Source: an uncultured Lentisphaeria bacterium (lineage in GTDB: Bacteria; Verrucomicrobiota; Lentisphaeria; Victivallales; UBA1829). Taken from it: DNA of 26,257 bases. Below the pieces are notes generated by a model. That model saw only the letters and a list, made by a program, of their open reading frames with translations. It was not told where the DNA came from and searched no databases. The stretch covers positions 1 through 26,257 of the forward strand of contig CAJMAW010000029.1 of NCBI GenBank assembly GCA_905211485.1, read 5' to 3'. The position numbers and the translations under genes were made by a program. Below, piece after piece: positions 1 to 8,809 of this stretch (position 1 is the first letter of the stretch; each line of letters opens with the position of its first letter).

Positions 1-3000
1 CCCGCCAAACCGGAAGCCTATACGCGTCATATGGTGGCCTTCACATCGAGCTGCTCCGCGGTTCTCCCTGAGCTGGATTCGGAATTTTCCCTTCCGCTGG
101 TCTCGGAAATGAAGGGGGGATACAATCCTGCGATTCTTTCCATGCCCGGGACTGAACCGTTTGCGGGGATGATCGCTCATGACAACGGAGTGTTCGGCTA
201 CCGCCTGATCACGGCGGGTGTGGATTTGAAGCATGACGATCTGCCTTTTGATGAGAAGACGGTGGACCTGAGTCCGCTGAAAGGGAATCTGGAACGTATT
301 TTCCTGGCGCTGGCGGAGAATGAGAATCTCTCTCTCCAGCTTCAGCCGACAGGCTACAGTTATGCGCGCTTCATCAACACCCGGGAGAACAACGGCAAAT
401 ACAGCGGACTCCGTTTTTATAATTTCCAGATGGGTTCCAGTTCGGAACTGGAATGTCTGCCGAAGGATGCTCTTGCTGTTTGGCTCGGGGAGAAGAATGC
501 GCCTCGGACGCTCCGGCCGGGGCATTCGGACCAGGCGTTTGTGAGGATTGATGCGAACGGATATATTTTCCTCCCCGGGATCCGTCTGACGCCTCTGAAC
601 ATGACGTCCTATGGATTTGACGCGAACGGGGCGATCAACCGTGTCAGTGTCCGGGAAGGGCGTCTTGAGTACGGTTTTTCCGCGCCGCTGTACTTCCCGT
701 TCTATCCGACGGGCTATGACAACAATGTCAAGGTGAACGTTCTGAACGCGAAGACCAATTCGAGTTTCAGCTCCGCCTTTACCGAGTATGACGGGAGCGA
801 TGTGGTGTTTTTCTGCAACCGTCTTGCGAATCTGAAGATCTTCGGGGGCGGCTATACCCTGATCGGGGCGACGCGCGAACACCCGGAAGGGGACGGCCTG
901 CCCCTGGGGAGAGAGCTTTTTTCCGAGAATCTCATGCTCCGGAACGCCGAAGACCAGATTATTCTGAATGAGAGTCGGCTGAATATCTTCCGCAGGAAGA
1001 ACATTGTCAACGAATCTCTGGAAACGCTTCATGCCGATGCGGAGGACCATTACTCCAAGGCTCTGGAAGCGGAAAAGGAACAGGACTACCGGGAGACGGC
1101 TGCGCATTCGCTTTTTTCCTCCGTGCTGGCGGAGAAGGTGATTGTTCCTCTCCGTGCGCAGGCGAATGACATGATTCAGGCGGTGGTGCTGCTGCTGATT
1201 CTTTCGATACCGTTTGCCTTCTGTCTGGAGCGTCTGATCTTCGGGTTTACCGACATTTACCGTCAGGTTTTCGGTTTTCTGGGGATATTTCTCCTGACCT
1301 TCGGTCTGCTGTATGTGGTGCATCCTGCGTTTTCGATGGCGGCTGCGCCGATCATCATCTTTCTGGCCTTCATGATTCTGCTACTGAGCGTGATTGTGAT
1401 TTACGTGGTGATGGAGCAGTTCAAGTATCAGATTCAGGCTCTGCAGGGACTGGCGTCGAAGGCGCACGGGGTGCAGACGGGATCGGGGACGACGATGGCT
1501 TCCGTGCTCATCGGCATTTCCGGGATGAGAAACCGTCCTCTCAAAACCGCGCTGACGGTCATCACCGTGCTGCTGCTGACCTTTACCATTCTGGTGTTTT
1601 CCTCCTTCACTTCCAAGCTCGGAGTGACCGATGTCTATCTGGGCAAGGGCGACGGTCCCGACCGGATTGAACTCAACCGTTTCACCCTGACCACCATTCC
1701 CGGGACCCTGGTTGAATCCATCAAAACCCTTTACGGCGGAGAATTCAGCATTTTTGAACGGAAGGCGCATTTCAAACCGCGTGAGACCGCATTGAAATCT
1801 CCCGTCTGGATGGCATACAATCCGTCCAATCATTATACATTTCCGATGCCTTCGATGATCGGTTTTGATCCGGGGGAAATCCGTGCGAATCCGGCGCTTT
1901 CGCGATTCCTGGAGAAACTCTGTTCGACGCCGCGTCCGGACGGACTTCTTCCAGTGCTTCTTCCCCCGATGGCGGAAAAAGCCCTGGAGCTGAAAATCGG
2001 CGATCCTGTCCTGATCTGCGGAGAGAAGTTCTTCTACGCGGGGACTTTCGACCCGATGCTCCTCGGCGACTACCGGAATACCGGAGGGACAAAGCTCCTG
2101 CCCCTGGATCTTGCCGAAGAGGACAATCAGGGGAAAATGGAAATGCCGGATCTGGAAGAGAATGTGTCTGTTGACATGGTGGATCTCTCCTATTTTTCAG
2201 CGAATCAAGTGGCTGTGACTGTGAACGAGGCTTTCCGAGCACTGCCCGGGTTCACGAACTTTGTCATCATGTATGCGAACGCTCCGGAAACGGACATCCG
2301 GGCGGCGTCCGCGGCGATTGCCCCGATATTCACCGGACAGATCTGTTCGGTGAACGCGGGGACGGCGACGCGTCATTTCTTTACAAAACAGCTTGAGGCA
2401 TCGGGTTTCACAGAGGTGTTTGTGCCGCTGCTCCTGGGAGGCCTGATCATTTTCAGTTCGCTTCTGGGGTCGACAGTGGAAAGAGCGAGGGAAATTTTCA
2501 CCTACAGTGCGTTGGGGCTGGCGCCTCTGGATGTCGGGTCCCTGTTTTTTGCGGAAGCGACGGTCTATGCCGTGATCGGAGGGCTCGGCGGCTATCTGCT
2601 CAGTCAGCTTGTGGCGTATCTGCTGACGTTCGCAGCCTCGTTCGGGCTTCTGCATCCGCCGGAAATGAATTTCTCCTCCTCCACGACAGTCTATACCATT
2701 CTGATCGTGATGGCGACAGTGATTCTGTCCGCGCTCTACCCCGCCTATAAAGCCGGGAAATCCGCGAATCCCGGAGTTGCGCGGAAATGGAAGATGCCCG
2801 TTCCGGAAAACGGGGTGCTGAAATTCATCTTTCCCTTCACCGTCTCGCCTGGAGACATCAACGGGATCCTGGCTTTTCTGAAGGAATATTTTGATTGCCA
2901 CAGTGATGCGTCGATGGGGAATTTTGCTTCGACGTCCTCGGAAATTTTCCGGATGGAGGAAAAGGGAGCGGCGAAATACGGGATTGTTTCGCACATGTCC

Positions 3001-3264
3001 CTTGCGCCGTTTGATCTTGGCGTGTTTCAGGAGTTCAGAATGTTCTCCAGGGAATCGGACATTCCCGGGATTGACGAACTTGTGGTTGAAATCAGGCGTT
3101 TGAACGGGACGCAGGCCGCATGGCTCAGGGGCAATGAAATGTTTGTGGAGGAAATGCGCAAACAGTTCCTGCTCTGGAGAGCCCTGCCGCTGGAAACGGT
3201 TCTTCACTACAAGTCGTTTTCACTGGATGAACTTCATCCTTCAACCAATCAGGAAAGAGCGTAG
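1..3264 (+). CDS. Large FtsX-like ABC permease, 5' partial
   Basis: The reading frame is open from base 1, so the true start lies upstream; at least 1087 codons are visible. Numbering from the Met codon at base 31, residues 1 to about 375 are a hydrophilic, beta-rich region ending in a charged helical stretch. Hydrophobic segments follow near 381-400, 413-430, 439-462 and 504-525. A soluble domain of about 270 residues (530-798) comes next, then three segments near 799, 838 and 888. The last three, with a YSALGLAPLDVGSLFFAE stretch, look like the C-terminal FtsX core of MacB/LolC/FtsX permeases. A soluble tail of about 150 residues ends the protein. FtsX permeases usually have four helices and 400-650 residues, so this one is unusually large. 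It lies 5 bases before the OPT-like gene and shares its operon with an ABC ATPase, its likely partner. Known family role: mechanotransmission or extraction at the membrane rather than classical import. The substrate is unknown. Confidence 0.75.
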   Translation, partial: PAKPEAYTRHMVAFTSSCSAVLPELDSEFSLPLVSEMKGGYNPAILSMPGTEPFAGMIAHDNGVFGYRLITAGVDLKHDDLPFDEKTVDLSPLKGNLERIFLALAENENLSLQLQPTGYSYARFINTRENNGKYSGLRFYNFQMGSSSELECLPKDALAVWLGEKNAPRTLRPGHSDQAFVRIDANGYIFLPGIRLTPLNMTSYGFDANGAINRVSVREGRLEYGFSAPLYFPFYPTGYDNNVKVNVLNAKTNSSFSSAFTEYDGSDVVFFCNRLANLKIFGGGYTLIGATREHPEGDGLPLGRELFSENLMLRNAEDQIILNESRLNIFRRKNIVNESLETLHADAEDHYSKALEAEKEQDYRETAAHSLFSSVLAEKVIVPLRAQANDMIQAVVLLLILSIPFAFCLERLIFGFTDIYRQVFGFLGIFLLTFGLLYVVHPAFSMAAAPIIIFLAFMILLLSVIVIYVVMEQFKYQIQALQGLASKAHGVQTGSGTTMASVLIGISGMRNRPLKTALTVITVLLLTFTILVFSSFTSKLGVTDVYLGKGDGPDRIELNRFTLTTIPGTLVESIKTLYGGEFSIFERKAHFKPRETALKSPVWMAYNPSNHYTFPMPSMIGFDPGEIRANPALSRFLEKLCSTPRPDGLLPVLLPPMAEKALELKIGDPVLICGEKFFYAGTFDPMLLGDYRNTGGTKLLPLDLAEEDNQGKMEMPDLEENVSVDMVDLSYFSANQVAVTVNEAFRALPGFTNFVIMYANAPETDIRAASAAIAPIFTGQICSVNAGTATRHFFTKQLEASGFTEVFVPLLLGGLIIFSSLLGSTVERAREIFTYSALGLAPLDVGSLFFAEATVYAVIGGLGGYLLSQLVAYLLTFAASFGLLHPPEMNFSSSTTVYTILIVMATVILSALYPAYKAGKSANPGVARKWKMPVPENGVLKFIFPFTVSPGDINGILAFLKEYFDCHSDASMGNFASTSSEIFRMEEKGAAKYGIVSHMSLAPFDLGVFQEFRMFSRESDIPGIDELVVEIRRLNGTQAAWLRGNEMFVEEMRKQFLLWRALPLETVLHYKSFSLDELHPSTNQERA

Positions 3265-3269
3265 GATCG

Positions 3270-5270
3270 ATGAAGATAACGAAACAACAGGATAAGGAGC
3301 TTCTGGAGTTTCAGTCTCTGATGGAGACTCCGGATAAATTTGAGAACGGGTTCAAGCTGTCGTCTCTGCTGGGGACGCTGTTTCTGGCGTTTGTGATGGT
3401 TCCCGGGAGCATCTACATGGGGCTGGTCGCCGGAGTCGGAATCGGCGGAGCGGCCCAGTGGGTGACGGTCATCCTCTTTATTGAAATGGCGAAGCGAGCA
3501 AATGCCAAGCTGTCCCGTGCCCAGCTGTTCATCCTGTTCTATATTGCGGGAATTGCGATTGCGCAGGGCACGCCTTTGATCTACCGCCAGTTTTTCGTCC
3601 GCAGCGAGGCTGCTGTGGCATACGGGATCAACACGCTTCTGCCGGAGTGGGTGGCGCCCTCCGATCCGGATGCGTATGTGACGCGCAGTTTTCTCCAGAC
3701 GGCGTGGCTTCCCGTCATCGGACTCATGCTTTTTACGAGCATTCTGGGGGCCATCGACAATATGATCCTCGGCTACGGGCTTTTCAAGATGACGAGCGAT
3801 GTGGAGCGTCTGCCTTTCCCGATGGCTCCCATGAACGCGCAGGGAATCGCGGCCCTGGCGGAGGAAATCGAAGGGACGGATGAGAAAATCGGTTCCGCCT
3901 CCCGCTGGATGCTTTTCAGCATCGGGAGCGCAGTGGGCATGGGATTCAGCCTCATCTATATGGTGGTGCCGACTTTAAGCGGCGTTCTGTTCGGGACGAC
4001 CCTTCAGGTGTTTCCCATTCCGTTTGCGGATTTTTCCACGTACACCAAGGATTTTTTGCCCGCGGTCGCGACCGGGATCTGTTTCGACCTCGGGAACTTC
4101 ATCACCGGCATGGTGATGCCGTTTTATGCCATGCTCGGCTCCTTCATCGGAGTGCTTTTCAGCACGATACTCAATCCGGTTCTGCACCATTTCAATGTCC
4201 TGACTCTGTATGAGCCGGGGGACTCGACCGTTGAAATCGTTTTCAAGAACGGAATTGATTTCTACATGAGTTTCGGGATCGGGCTCTCCCTGACCATTGC
4301 CGTGATCGGGATCATTTCAACGGTGAAGAATTCACTGGAACGGGCAAAGGAGCGCGCCGCGCTGGCCCTGACCCATCCGGGACTGGATCCGGACGCGGCG
4401 ATGCACAAGCGCATCAAGGAGCGCGGTGACATTCCCAACGGAGTGATGCTTCCGCTCTACTTCATTTCCACCGGGGCGTATATTCTTCTCAGCGGCTGGC
4501 TGATCGGATGGCATCCGGGAGTGATGATTGTGCTGACCTTTTTCGGATTCATCTACACGCCGCTGATTTCCTATGTGACGGCCCGTCTGGAAGGTCTTGT
4601 GGGGCAGGCGGTGGCGATTCCGTACATCCGGGAACTGTCCTTCATCATGTCAGGTTACCGCGGGGTGGCGGTCTGGTTCATTCCGGTTCCAATGAACAAC
4701 TACGGGACTCAGACAATGTTTTACAAACAGGCGGAACTGCTGGGAACGAAGTTCTCCTCCATCTGGAAGTCTAATTTGATTCTTCTTCCGATCGTGTTCT
4801 GCACGACCATTCTGTTTGCGTCCTTCATCTGGAATCTGGCGGAAGTGCCGTCGAGCGTGTATCCGTATGCGAGCACGATGTGGGAGCTTCAGGCGAAGAA
4901 CGAATGTCTTCTGTATTCCTCGACCCTGGGAGAATATTCGCATTTTGAAAAGGCTCTGAGTCTGCCGCGCATTCTGCTCGGGTTCGGACTCGGGATGAGC
5001 GTGTACGGGGTCCTCTCGTTCTTCAATGCCCCTGTGATGCTGCTCTACGGACTGATCCCGGGACTGAGCGGAGCCATGCCGCATGTGATTCTGCCGCAGT
5101 TTCTCGGAGCGCTGGCAGGCAAGTTTTATTTTCAGAAACGGTTCGGGCAGGACTGGCGGAAGTATATTACCGTGATCGGAGCGGGGTATTTCGTCGGTGC
5201 GGGACTGATCGCCATGCTCTGCGTGGGCGTGGTGTTCCTTTGCAAGTCCGCGAGCACGCTGCCATACTAG
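3270..5270 (+). CDS. Polytopic OPT-like membrane transporter, substrate unknown
   Basis: This 666-residue protein is mostly hydrophobic, with roughly a dozen or more predicted membrane helices. It has a short cytoplasmic N-terminus (residues 1-30) and a charged loop near residues 360-390 (ERAKERAALAL through KRIKERGD). The glycine-rich first helix pair (PGSIYMGLVAGVGIG) and the late SSVYPYASTMWELQAKN segment remind me of oligopeptide-transporter (OPT) relatives, the DUF6784/DUF6785 group. That match is from memory, not a search. The start is ATG 3270, with AGGA 5 bases upstream. The gene sits between an FtsX-like permease (5-base gap) and an ABC ATPase (6-base gap), so the three are almost certainly cotranscribed. 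OPT proteins are secondary transporters and do not need an ATPase, which makes the arrangement notable. It could instead be an unrelated membrane component of the ABC complex. Confidence 0.6.
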   Translation: MKITKQQDKELLEFQSLMETPDKFENGFKLSSLLGTLFLAFVMVPGSIYMGLVAGVGIGGAAQWVTVILFIEMAKRANAKLSRAQLFILFYIAGIAIAQGTPLIYRQFFVRSEAAVAYGINTLLPEWVAPSDPDAYVTRSFLQTAWLPVIGLMLFTSILGAIDNMILGYGLFKMTSDVERLPFPMAPMNAQGIAALAEEIEGTDEKIGSASRWMLFSIGSAVGMGFSLIYMVVPTLSGVLFGTTLQVFPIPFADFSTYTKDFLPAVATGICFDLGNFITGMVMPFYAMLGSFIGVLFSTILNPVLHHFNVLTLYEPGDSTVEIVFKNGIDFYMSFGIGLSLTIAVIGIISTVKNSLERAKERAALALTHPGLDPDAAMHKRIKERGDIPNGVMLPLYFISTGAYILLSGWLIGWHPGVMIVLTFFGFIYTPLISYVTARLEGLVGQAVAIPYIRELSFIMSGYRGVAVWFIPVPMNNYGTQTMFYKQAELLGTKFSSIWKSNLILLPIVFCTTILFASFIWNLAEVPSSVYPYASTMWELQAKNECLLYSSTLGEYSHFEKALSLPRILLGFGLGMSVYGVLSFFNAPVMLLYGLIPGLSGAMPHVILPQFLGALAGKFYFQKRFGQDWRKYITVIGAGYFVGAGLIAMLCVGVVFLCKSASTLPY

Positions 5271-5276
5271 GAGGAA

Positions 5277-6011
5277 ATGCAGAAAATGGAACAGGAGCCG
5301 ATTGTCGAAGTGAAGAATCTGTTCCGGATCTACAAGACCGGAAGGGAGCTGCTTTATGCTTTGAACAATATCAATCTGACGATTTATAAAAAGGAATATC
5401 TTTCGATCATGGGGCCTTCCGGATCCGGAAAGTCGACTCTGTTCAACATGATCGGAGCGCTGGACATGCCTTCCCGCGGCGTGGTCTCCGTGGGGGGCGT
5501 GGAGCTGCCGCGTCTCTCCTCATCGGAACTTTCCTATTTCCGCTGCAAACATATCGGATACGTGTTCCAGAACTACAATCTCCTCGCATTTTTGACCGCA
5601 ATGGAAAATGTGCTGCTGCCGCTGACTTTCCTCGGCGTTCCTGAAAAGGAGGCGAAAGCCCGCGCGGAGGAAGTGCTCGACTATGTCGGACTCGGGGAAA
5701 GGCTTCACCACCGCCCTGATGAACTTTCCGGCGGCCAGCAGCAGCGTGTGGCCATCGCGCGCGCTCTCGCAAATGAACCCGCCATCATCCTTGCGGATGA
5801 ACCCACGGCCAACCTCGACTTGAAAACCGGAGAGCAGGTCATCGAAATCTTCAAGAGAATGACTCTCGATAAGGGGGTGACGGTCATTACGGCAACGCAC
5901 GACTACAAGATGCTGGCAAAGTCCGACCGCATCGTCTGGATCAAAGACGGACAGGTCGACAAGATCCAGAATGTCAGGGACATGAACATCAACGTCGGCT
6001 CCATCCAGTAA
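5277..6011 (+). CDS. ABC transporter ATP-binding protein, LolD/MacB/FtsE type
   Basis: This is a cytoplasmic ATPase of 244 residues, the normal length for LolD-type subunits. Counted from ATG 5277, Walker A is GPSGSGKST (46-54), the Q-loop is at Gln98 in VFQNYNLL, the signature is LSGGQ (150-154), Walker B ends at Asp174-Glu175 in IILADEPTANLD, and the H-loop His is in TATHDY. All catalytic positions look intact. The family energises FtsX-like permeases such as LolCE, MacB and FtsX, which fits the permease two genes upstream. AGGAGG lies at 5269-5274 over the preceding stop codon. It is only 2 bases from ATG 5277 but 11 from ATG 5286, so translation may start at the second Met, giving a protein 3 residues shorter. 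It is the last gene of the cassette; a terminator-like hairpin follows about 23 bases after the stop. Confidence 0.9.
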   Translation: MQKMEQEPIVEVKNLFRIYKTGRELLYALNNINLTIYKKEYLSIMGPSGSGKSTLFNMIGALDMPSRGVVSVGGVELPRLSSSELSYFRCKHIGYVFQNYNLLAFLTAMENVLLPLTFLGVPEKEAKARAEEVLDYVGLGERLHHRPDELSGGQQQRVAIARALANEPAIILADEPTANLDLKTGEQVIEIFKRMTLDKGVTVITATHDYKMLAKSDRIVWIKDGQVDKIQNVRDMNINVGSIQ

Positions 6012-6033
6012 TCCAAAAAAGGATCGAAAGGGG

Positions 6034-6051
6034 GGGAGAGGGACTCCCTTT
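6034..6051 (+). terminator. Possible weak intrinsic terminator after the ABC cassette
   Basis: GGGAG (6034-6038) pairs with CTCCC (6044-6048) across a 5-base loop. Up to three G-U pairs could extend the stem using G 6031-6033 and T 6049-6051. The stem runs straight into TTTATC. The T-tract is poor, so confidence is low, but the position just past the last cassette gene is right. Confidence 0.35.
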
Positions 6052-6409
6052 ATCACCCATCCTCCTTTTATATCATCCTTGCCTTCCCCATCGGGCGAAA
6101 GTTCCCCTGACTGATTCCTTCAGGAGGAGGAGCGAGGAGTCCTTTCCTTCTTTCTCCCGTTCTGCGAAAACCTGTTCTGAAAAAGCGAAGTGGGCAGGGA
6201 GACAAAGGGGATATGACGCCGGATGTCGTCACTCTCCCCCTGTTGCCGCAACGGAAAAGCGGAGTCACCCCGCGCTTCCTCAGGGAAGAAGGCTTCGACT
6301 GAAGTTCCCCGCCTGCCGGAAGCATCTGCGCCGACGATCCATTTTCCCGTTTGACTCCCCGGATTCCATTCCCCCCCCCGGAGATGAGAAAACGGATGGG
6401 GCGTGATTC

Positions 6410-6438
6410 CCCCGGGGCGGAGGAGAAGAACCCCCGGG
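6410..6438 (-). terminator. GC-rich hairpin downstream of the GH42-like gene
   Basis: Read on the minus strand, CCCGGGG and CCCCGGG flank a pyrimidine-rich loop of about 14 bases, starting about 8 bases after the TGA stop at 6446-6448. No T-run follows, so this would be at best a Rho-aided or mRNA-stabilising structure. Confidence 0.3.
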
Positions 6439-6445
6439 TGATTTG

Positions 6446-8404
6446 TCAGGCAAAATGGAAGCGGAAAATGAGAGGAGTGACGCATTCCATCGGACATGGG
6501 ATGAAGAGAATTGCGCCGTCTCTGCGGAAGGAGTCGATTCTGCTCCACGATCCGTCCGCTTCCATCCGTTCGATTCCGGCAGGATCCGCGTCCGGGATTC
6601 TGACGGGGACTTCCGGAAGCGGGTCAAGAGCCAGATTCAGCACGGCAAGCAGTTCGGCGCCGTCTCTGAGACGGGCATGCCGTACCAGGACTTGCTGATC
6701 GGCTTCAATTTCCATGTTCAACGTTTTTTCTTTGGAAAGGAAGTCAAGAGCCTCCCGAATCCATATTTTCCGTATGGGACGGAAGGTTTTGTAGAAAGGC
6801 ATGTCTGGATTCCAGCCTGTGACGACGACCCGTCCGCCGCGAGCATTTTCAAAGAAGGTCATTCCGGGCGCGATGAATTCCGCCGGCGAGAGACGATTCG
6901 GACTCCAGAAGAAGCCGGTAATGGTCCTTACATCCTTGGAGAGCGGCTTGAGACAAGCGCATCCGGGCTCCCACATCATAGACGCATTGAGTTCGGAAGC
7001 AAGATGGCGTTCGTGTGTGAAGTGGAACTTTTCATCGCCGTCGGAGGCGTCGACACCCATCAGAGGAGCCAATCCGCGGGCGCTGAGCTGTTTTGCCGCG
7101 GCAGCGTCAATGAGTACGGATCCGGAGAGGAGTGTTTCCAAATCCGCATCGCTCATCCAGCGGACTTCCGATCCGGAAAGAGCGTAGACGCCTCCGTTCC
7201 CCGGGACGTCGTAATGAATCGGGAAACCGAAGAAGGCCAGGAGCGAAACACACCATTCCGGAGGCGTCAGCAATCCGGTCCCGAGAACTGGATGAAGCTT
7301 TTCCGACTCCGGACGGAACAGCAGCCCCTTGACCCCCTTCCATTCCGCGACCGAATCAACGGTATGGAGCAGTTCATCGTAAAAAGCCCCATACTTAGCA
7401 AGGATGTTCTCATAACGTTTCTGGGATTGAGTGTCGACGGGGTTGTTGAATTCGCTGGTCCAGAGTTTGCATCCGTTCAGTCCGTTCAGGACGGCGCATG
7501 TGATGTGGGAGTGAAACGTGAGTGCGGACTCGCTGTAATAATTCTGCGGGAAGGTGTCGCTTTCATCCAGAATGTCCCGGACCCCCCGGAGCTGATGGGC
7601 AACCTGAAGCGTATTCTGGGTAATGACCGGGAAGTTGAACTGACTGGTCATCCCGTAGATGGCATTGTTGATCCGGACAAACGGCTCAGTGTCCGGACCC
7701 GCCAGAGCATGGGCGACTTCATTCACGAATCCGTAGCCGACATAAGGTGTGCAGAAGCCGCAGCGCAGCTTCGGATTCGCTTCGTCAATCGCCTTCCGGA
7801 TTTCTTCTGCAAAAGCCACGATTGTTTTCAGGCGGCGGAGAGAGAAAAGCCGGACAAGCGGATCCTCGGGAGAAGCCTCCTCCATCAGGGTCCGGATTTC
7901 CGGAAGACTCAGATTTTTGCCCGCCGCCTGATTGAAATCGGCGATGTGCAGGGGACAGAAACATTCATTGCTCCGGAGTCCGAAATCATCGTCGATGAGC
8001 AGGAAGCGCGCTCCGGAAGCGGCCACTTCACGGATGGCCCGGCAGACATAGGCGCGGAAAGCGGGATCCAGAGGGCACATTCTGGGAGATTCGGTACCGT
8101 CGCGCCCGACGGTTTTCTGCCAGGTTTCTCCTGTCAGCGGCACTTTCCCGTTCCATCCGTGGCCCTGTGTACTCTGGATCAGGGCTCCGAGTTCGAGATC
8201 TTTTTCAGAAGCAAGTCCATCACGGATTTTCCGAAAGACGGCGCAGAGTTTGCTGATCTTGTCTTCAGCAGGCGTTCCCTCCGGATGAAAACTGAGACTC
8301 AGCGCAAATTTTCTCAGCCCTGTTTCCCGCGCCTGTCTTCTGATTTCCGAAAGCGTGAAATCCTCGTTCCCAGGATAGATCGGCACGATATTGATCATAT
8401 TCAT
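6446..8404 (-). CDS. Putative GH42-like glycoside hydrolase (TIM barrel plus GATase-like domain)
   Basis: From ATG 8404 the protein is 652 residues with no signal peptide. Residues 1 to about 340 read like a TIM barrel: MINIVPIY at the first strand, FLLIDDDF (135-141) with an acidic cluster typical of a strand end in clan GH-A hydrolases, and RDILDESDTFPQNYY (276-290) with a candidate acidic catalytic residue. Residues of about 400-520 resemble the trimerisation/GATase-like domain of GH42 beta-galactosidases (SVLIDAAAAKQLSARGL). The last 100 residues are beta-rich. Family and substrate are not certain and I cannot confirm the catalytic Glu pair. The open frame continues upstream to 8641, but that extension is low-complexity and basic, so I chose the Met before NMINIV. 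No good Shine-Dalgarno precedes it; a GAAAGGA lies about 20 bases upstream. The gene stands alone and is the only minus-strand gene in the window. Confidence 0.6.
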   Translation of the reverse strand: MNMINIVPIYPGNEDFTLSEIRRQARETGLRKFALSLSFHPEGTPAEDKISKLCAVFRKIRDGLASEKDLELGALIQSTQGHGWNGKVPLTGETWQKTVGRDGTESPRMCPLDPAFRAYVCRAIREVAASGARFLLIDDDFGLRSNECFCPLHIADFNQAAGKNLSLPEIRTLMEEASPEDPLVRLFSLRRLKTIVAFAEEIRKAIDEANPKLRCGFCTPYVGYGFVNEVAHALAGPDTEPFVRINNAIYGMTSQFNFPVITQNTLQVAHQLRGVRDILDESDTFPQNYYSESALTFHSHITCAVLNGLNGCKLWTSEFNNPVDTQSQKRYENILAKYGAFYDELLHTVDSVAEWKGVKGLLFRPESEKLHPVLGTGLLTPPEWCVSLLAFFGFPIHYDVPGNGGVYALSGSEVRWMSDADLETLLSGSVLIDAAAAKQLSARGLAPLMGVDASDGDEKFHFTHERHLASELNASMMWEPGCACLKPLSKDVRTITGFFWSPNRLSPAEFIAPGMTFFENARGGRVVVTGWNPDMPFYKTFRPIRKIWIREALDFLSKEKTLNMEIEADQQVLVRHARLRDGAELLAVLNLALDPLPEVPVRIPDADPAGIERMEADGSWSRIDSFRRDGAILFIPCPMECVTPLIFRFHFA

Positions 8405-8503
8405 TTTTTTCGCATAGATGCCGGGAGTCCTTTCGATTTTTTTTGATGTCCGCCGTGTTTCTGTTTTTCTGCAGCGGATTTTTTTGAAAGACTGATGCAG
8501 CAA

Positions 8504-8523
8504 GGAATTCCGCCCGGAATTCC
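8504..8523. repeat. Paired 8-bp palindrome upstream of the GH42-like gene
   Basis: GGAATTCC occurs at 8504-8511 and again at 8516-8523, separated by GCCC. Each copy is a perfect palindrome, and together they can form an 8-bp stem with a 4-base loop. The element lies 100 bases upstream of the GH42-like start and could be an operator for a dimeric or tetrameric regulator, which is inference. Confidence 0.55.
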
Positions 8524-8809
8524 GCTGGAGCAGATGAGGGATAAAATAAAATTGCAGAAAAAGGAAAGCAAGGTCTTTCCCGGAAGATTTCCGAGAATTT
8601 TTTCCGGAGGGTTTTCTGCTGAAAAGATCCGTTTCTTTCACCGTCTCCGGAAAGATATGCTCTCTCTTGCGAGCAATCCTTTTCCCTTGGAGAAGGGAGT
8701 CCGGGCGGCGACGCCATCTTTTTTTCCCCCCCCGGATTCTTCAGAAGCACTTCCTTACTTCGCCTTCCGATTCCCGTGGTAAAATTCCAGCAAAAAAACG
8801 ACGGAAAAT

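Larger units (their letters stand above)
6012..6445. other. Noncoding gap between convergent genes
   Basis: These 434 bases separate the convergent ABC ATPase gene and the minus-strand GH42-like gene. I see no convincing coding region. The gap holds a G7 run (6030-6036), a C9 run (6371-6379), the terminator-like hairpin near 6034 and a GC-rich inverted repeat near 6410-6438. Small open frames here lack ribosome binding sites and look like chance. Confidence 0.6.

Noticed and set aside
6443..8446. 667-codon plus-strand open frame opposite the GH42-like gene
   Set aside because: It is the antisense shadow: composition is Arg/Phe/Gly-rich without recognisable folds, while the minus frame reads as a structured enzyme.
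8405..8641. N-terminal extension of the GH42-like protein from ATG 8641
   Set aside because: The added 79 residues are basic low-complexity sequence; the barrel's first strand begins just after ATG 8404.
8704..8725. GGCG/CGCC mini-hairpin followed by T7, terminator-like on the plus strand
   Set aside because: Stem of only 4 bp and no plus-strand gene upstream to terminate.
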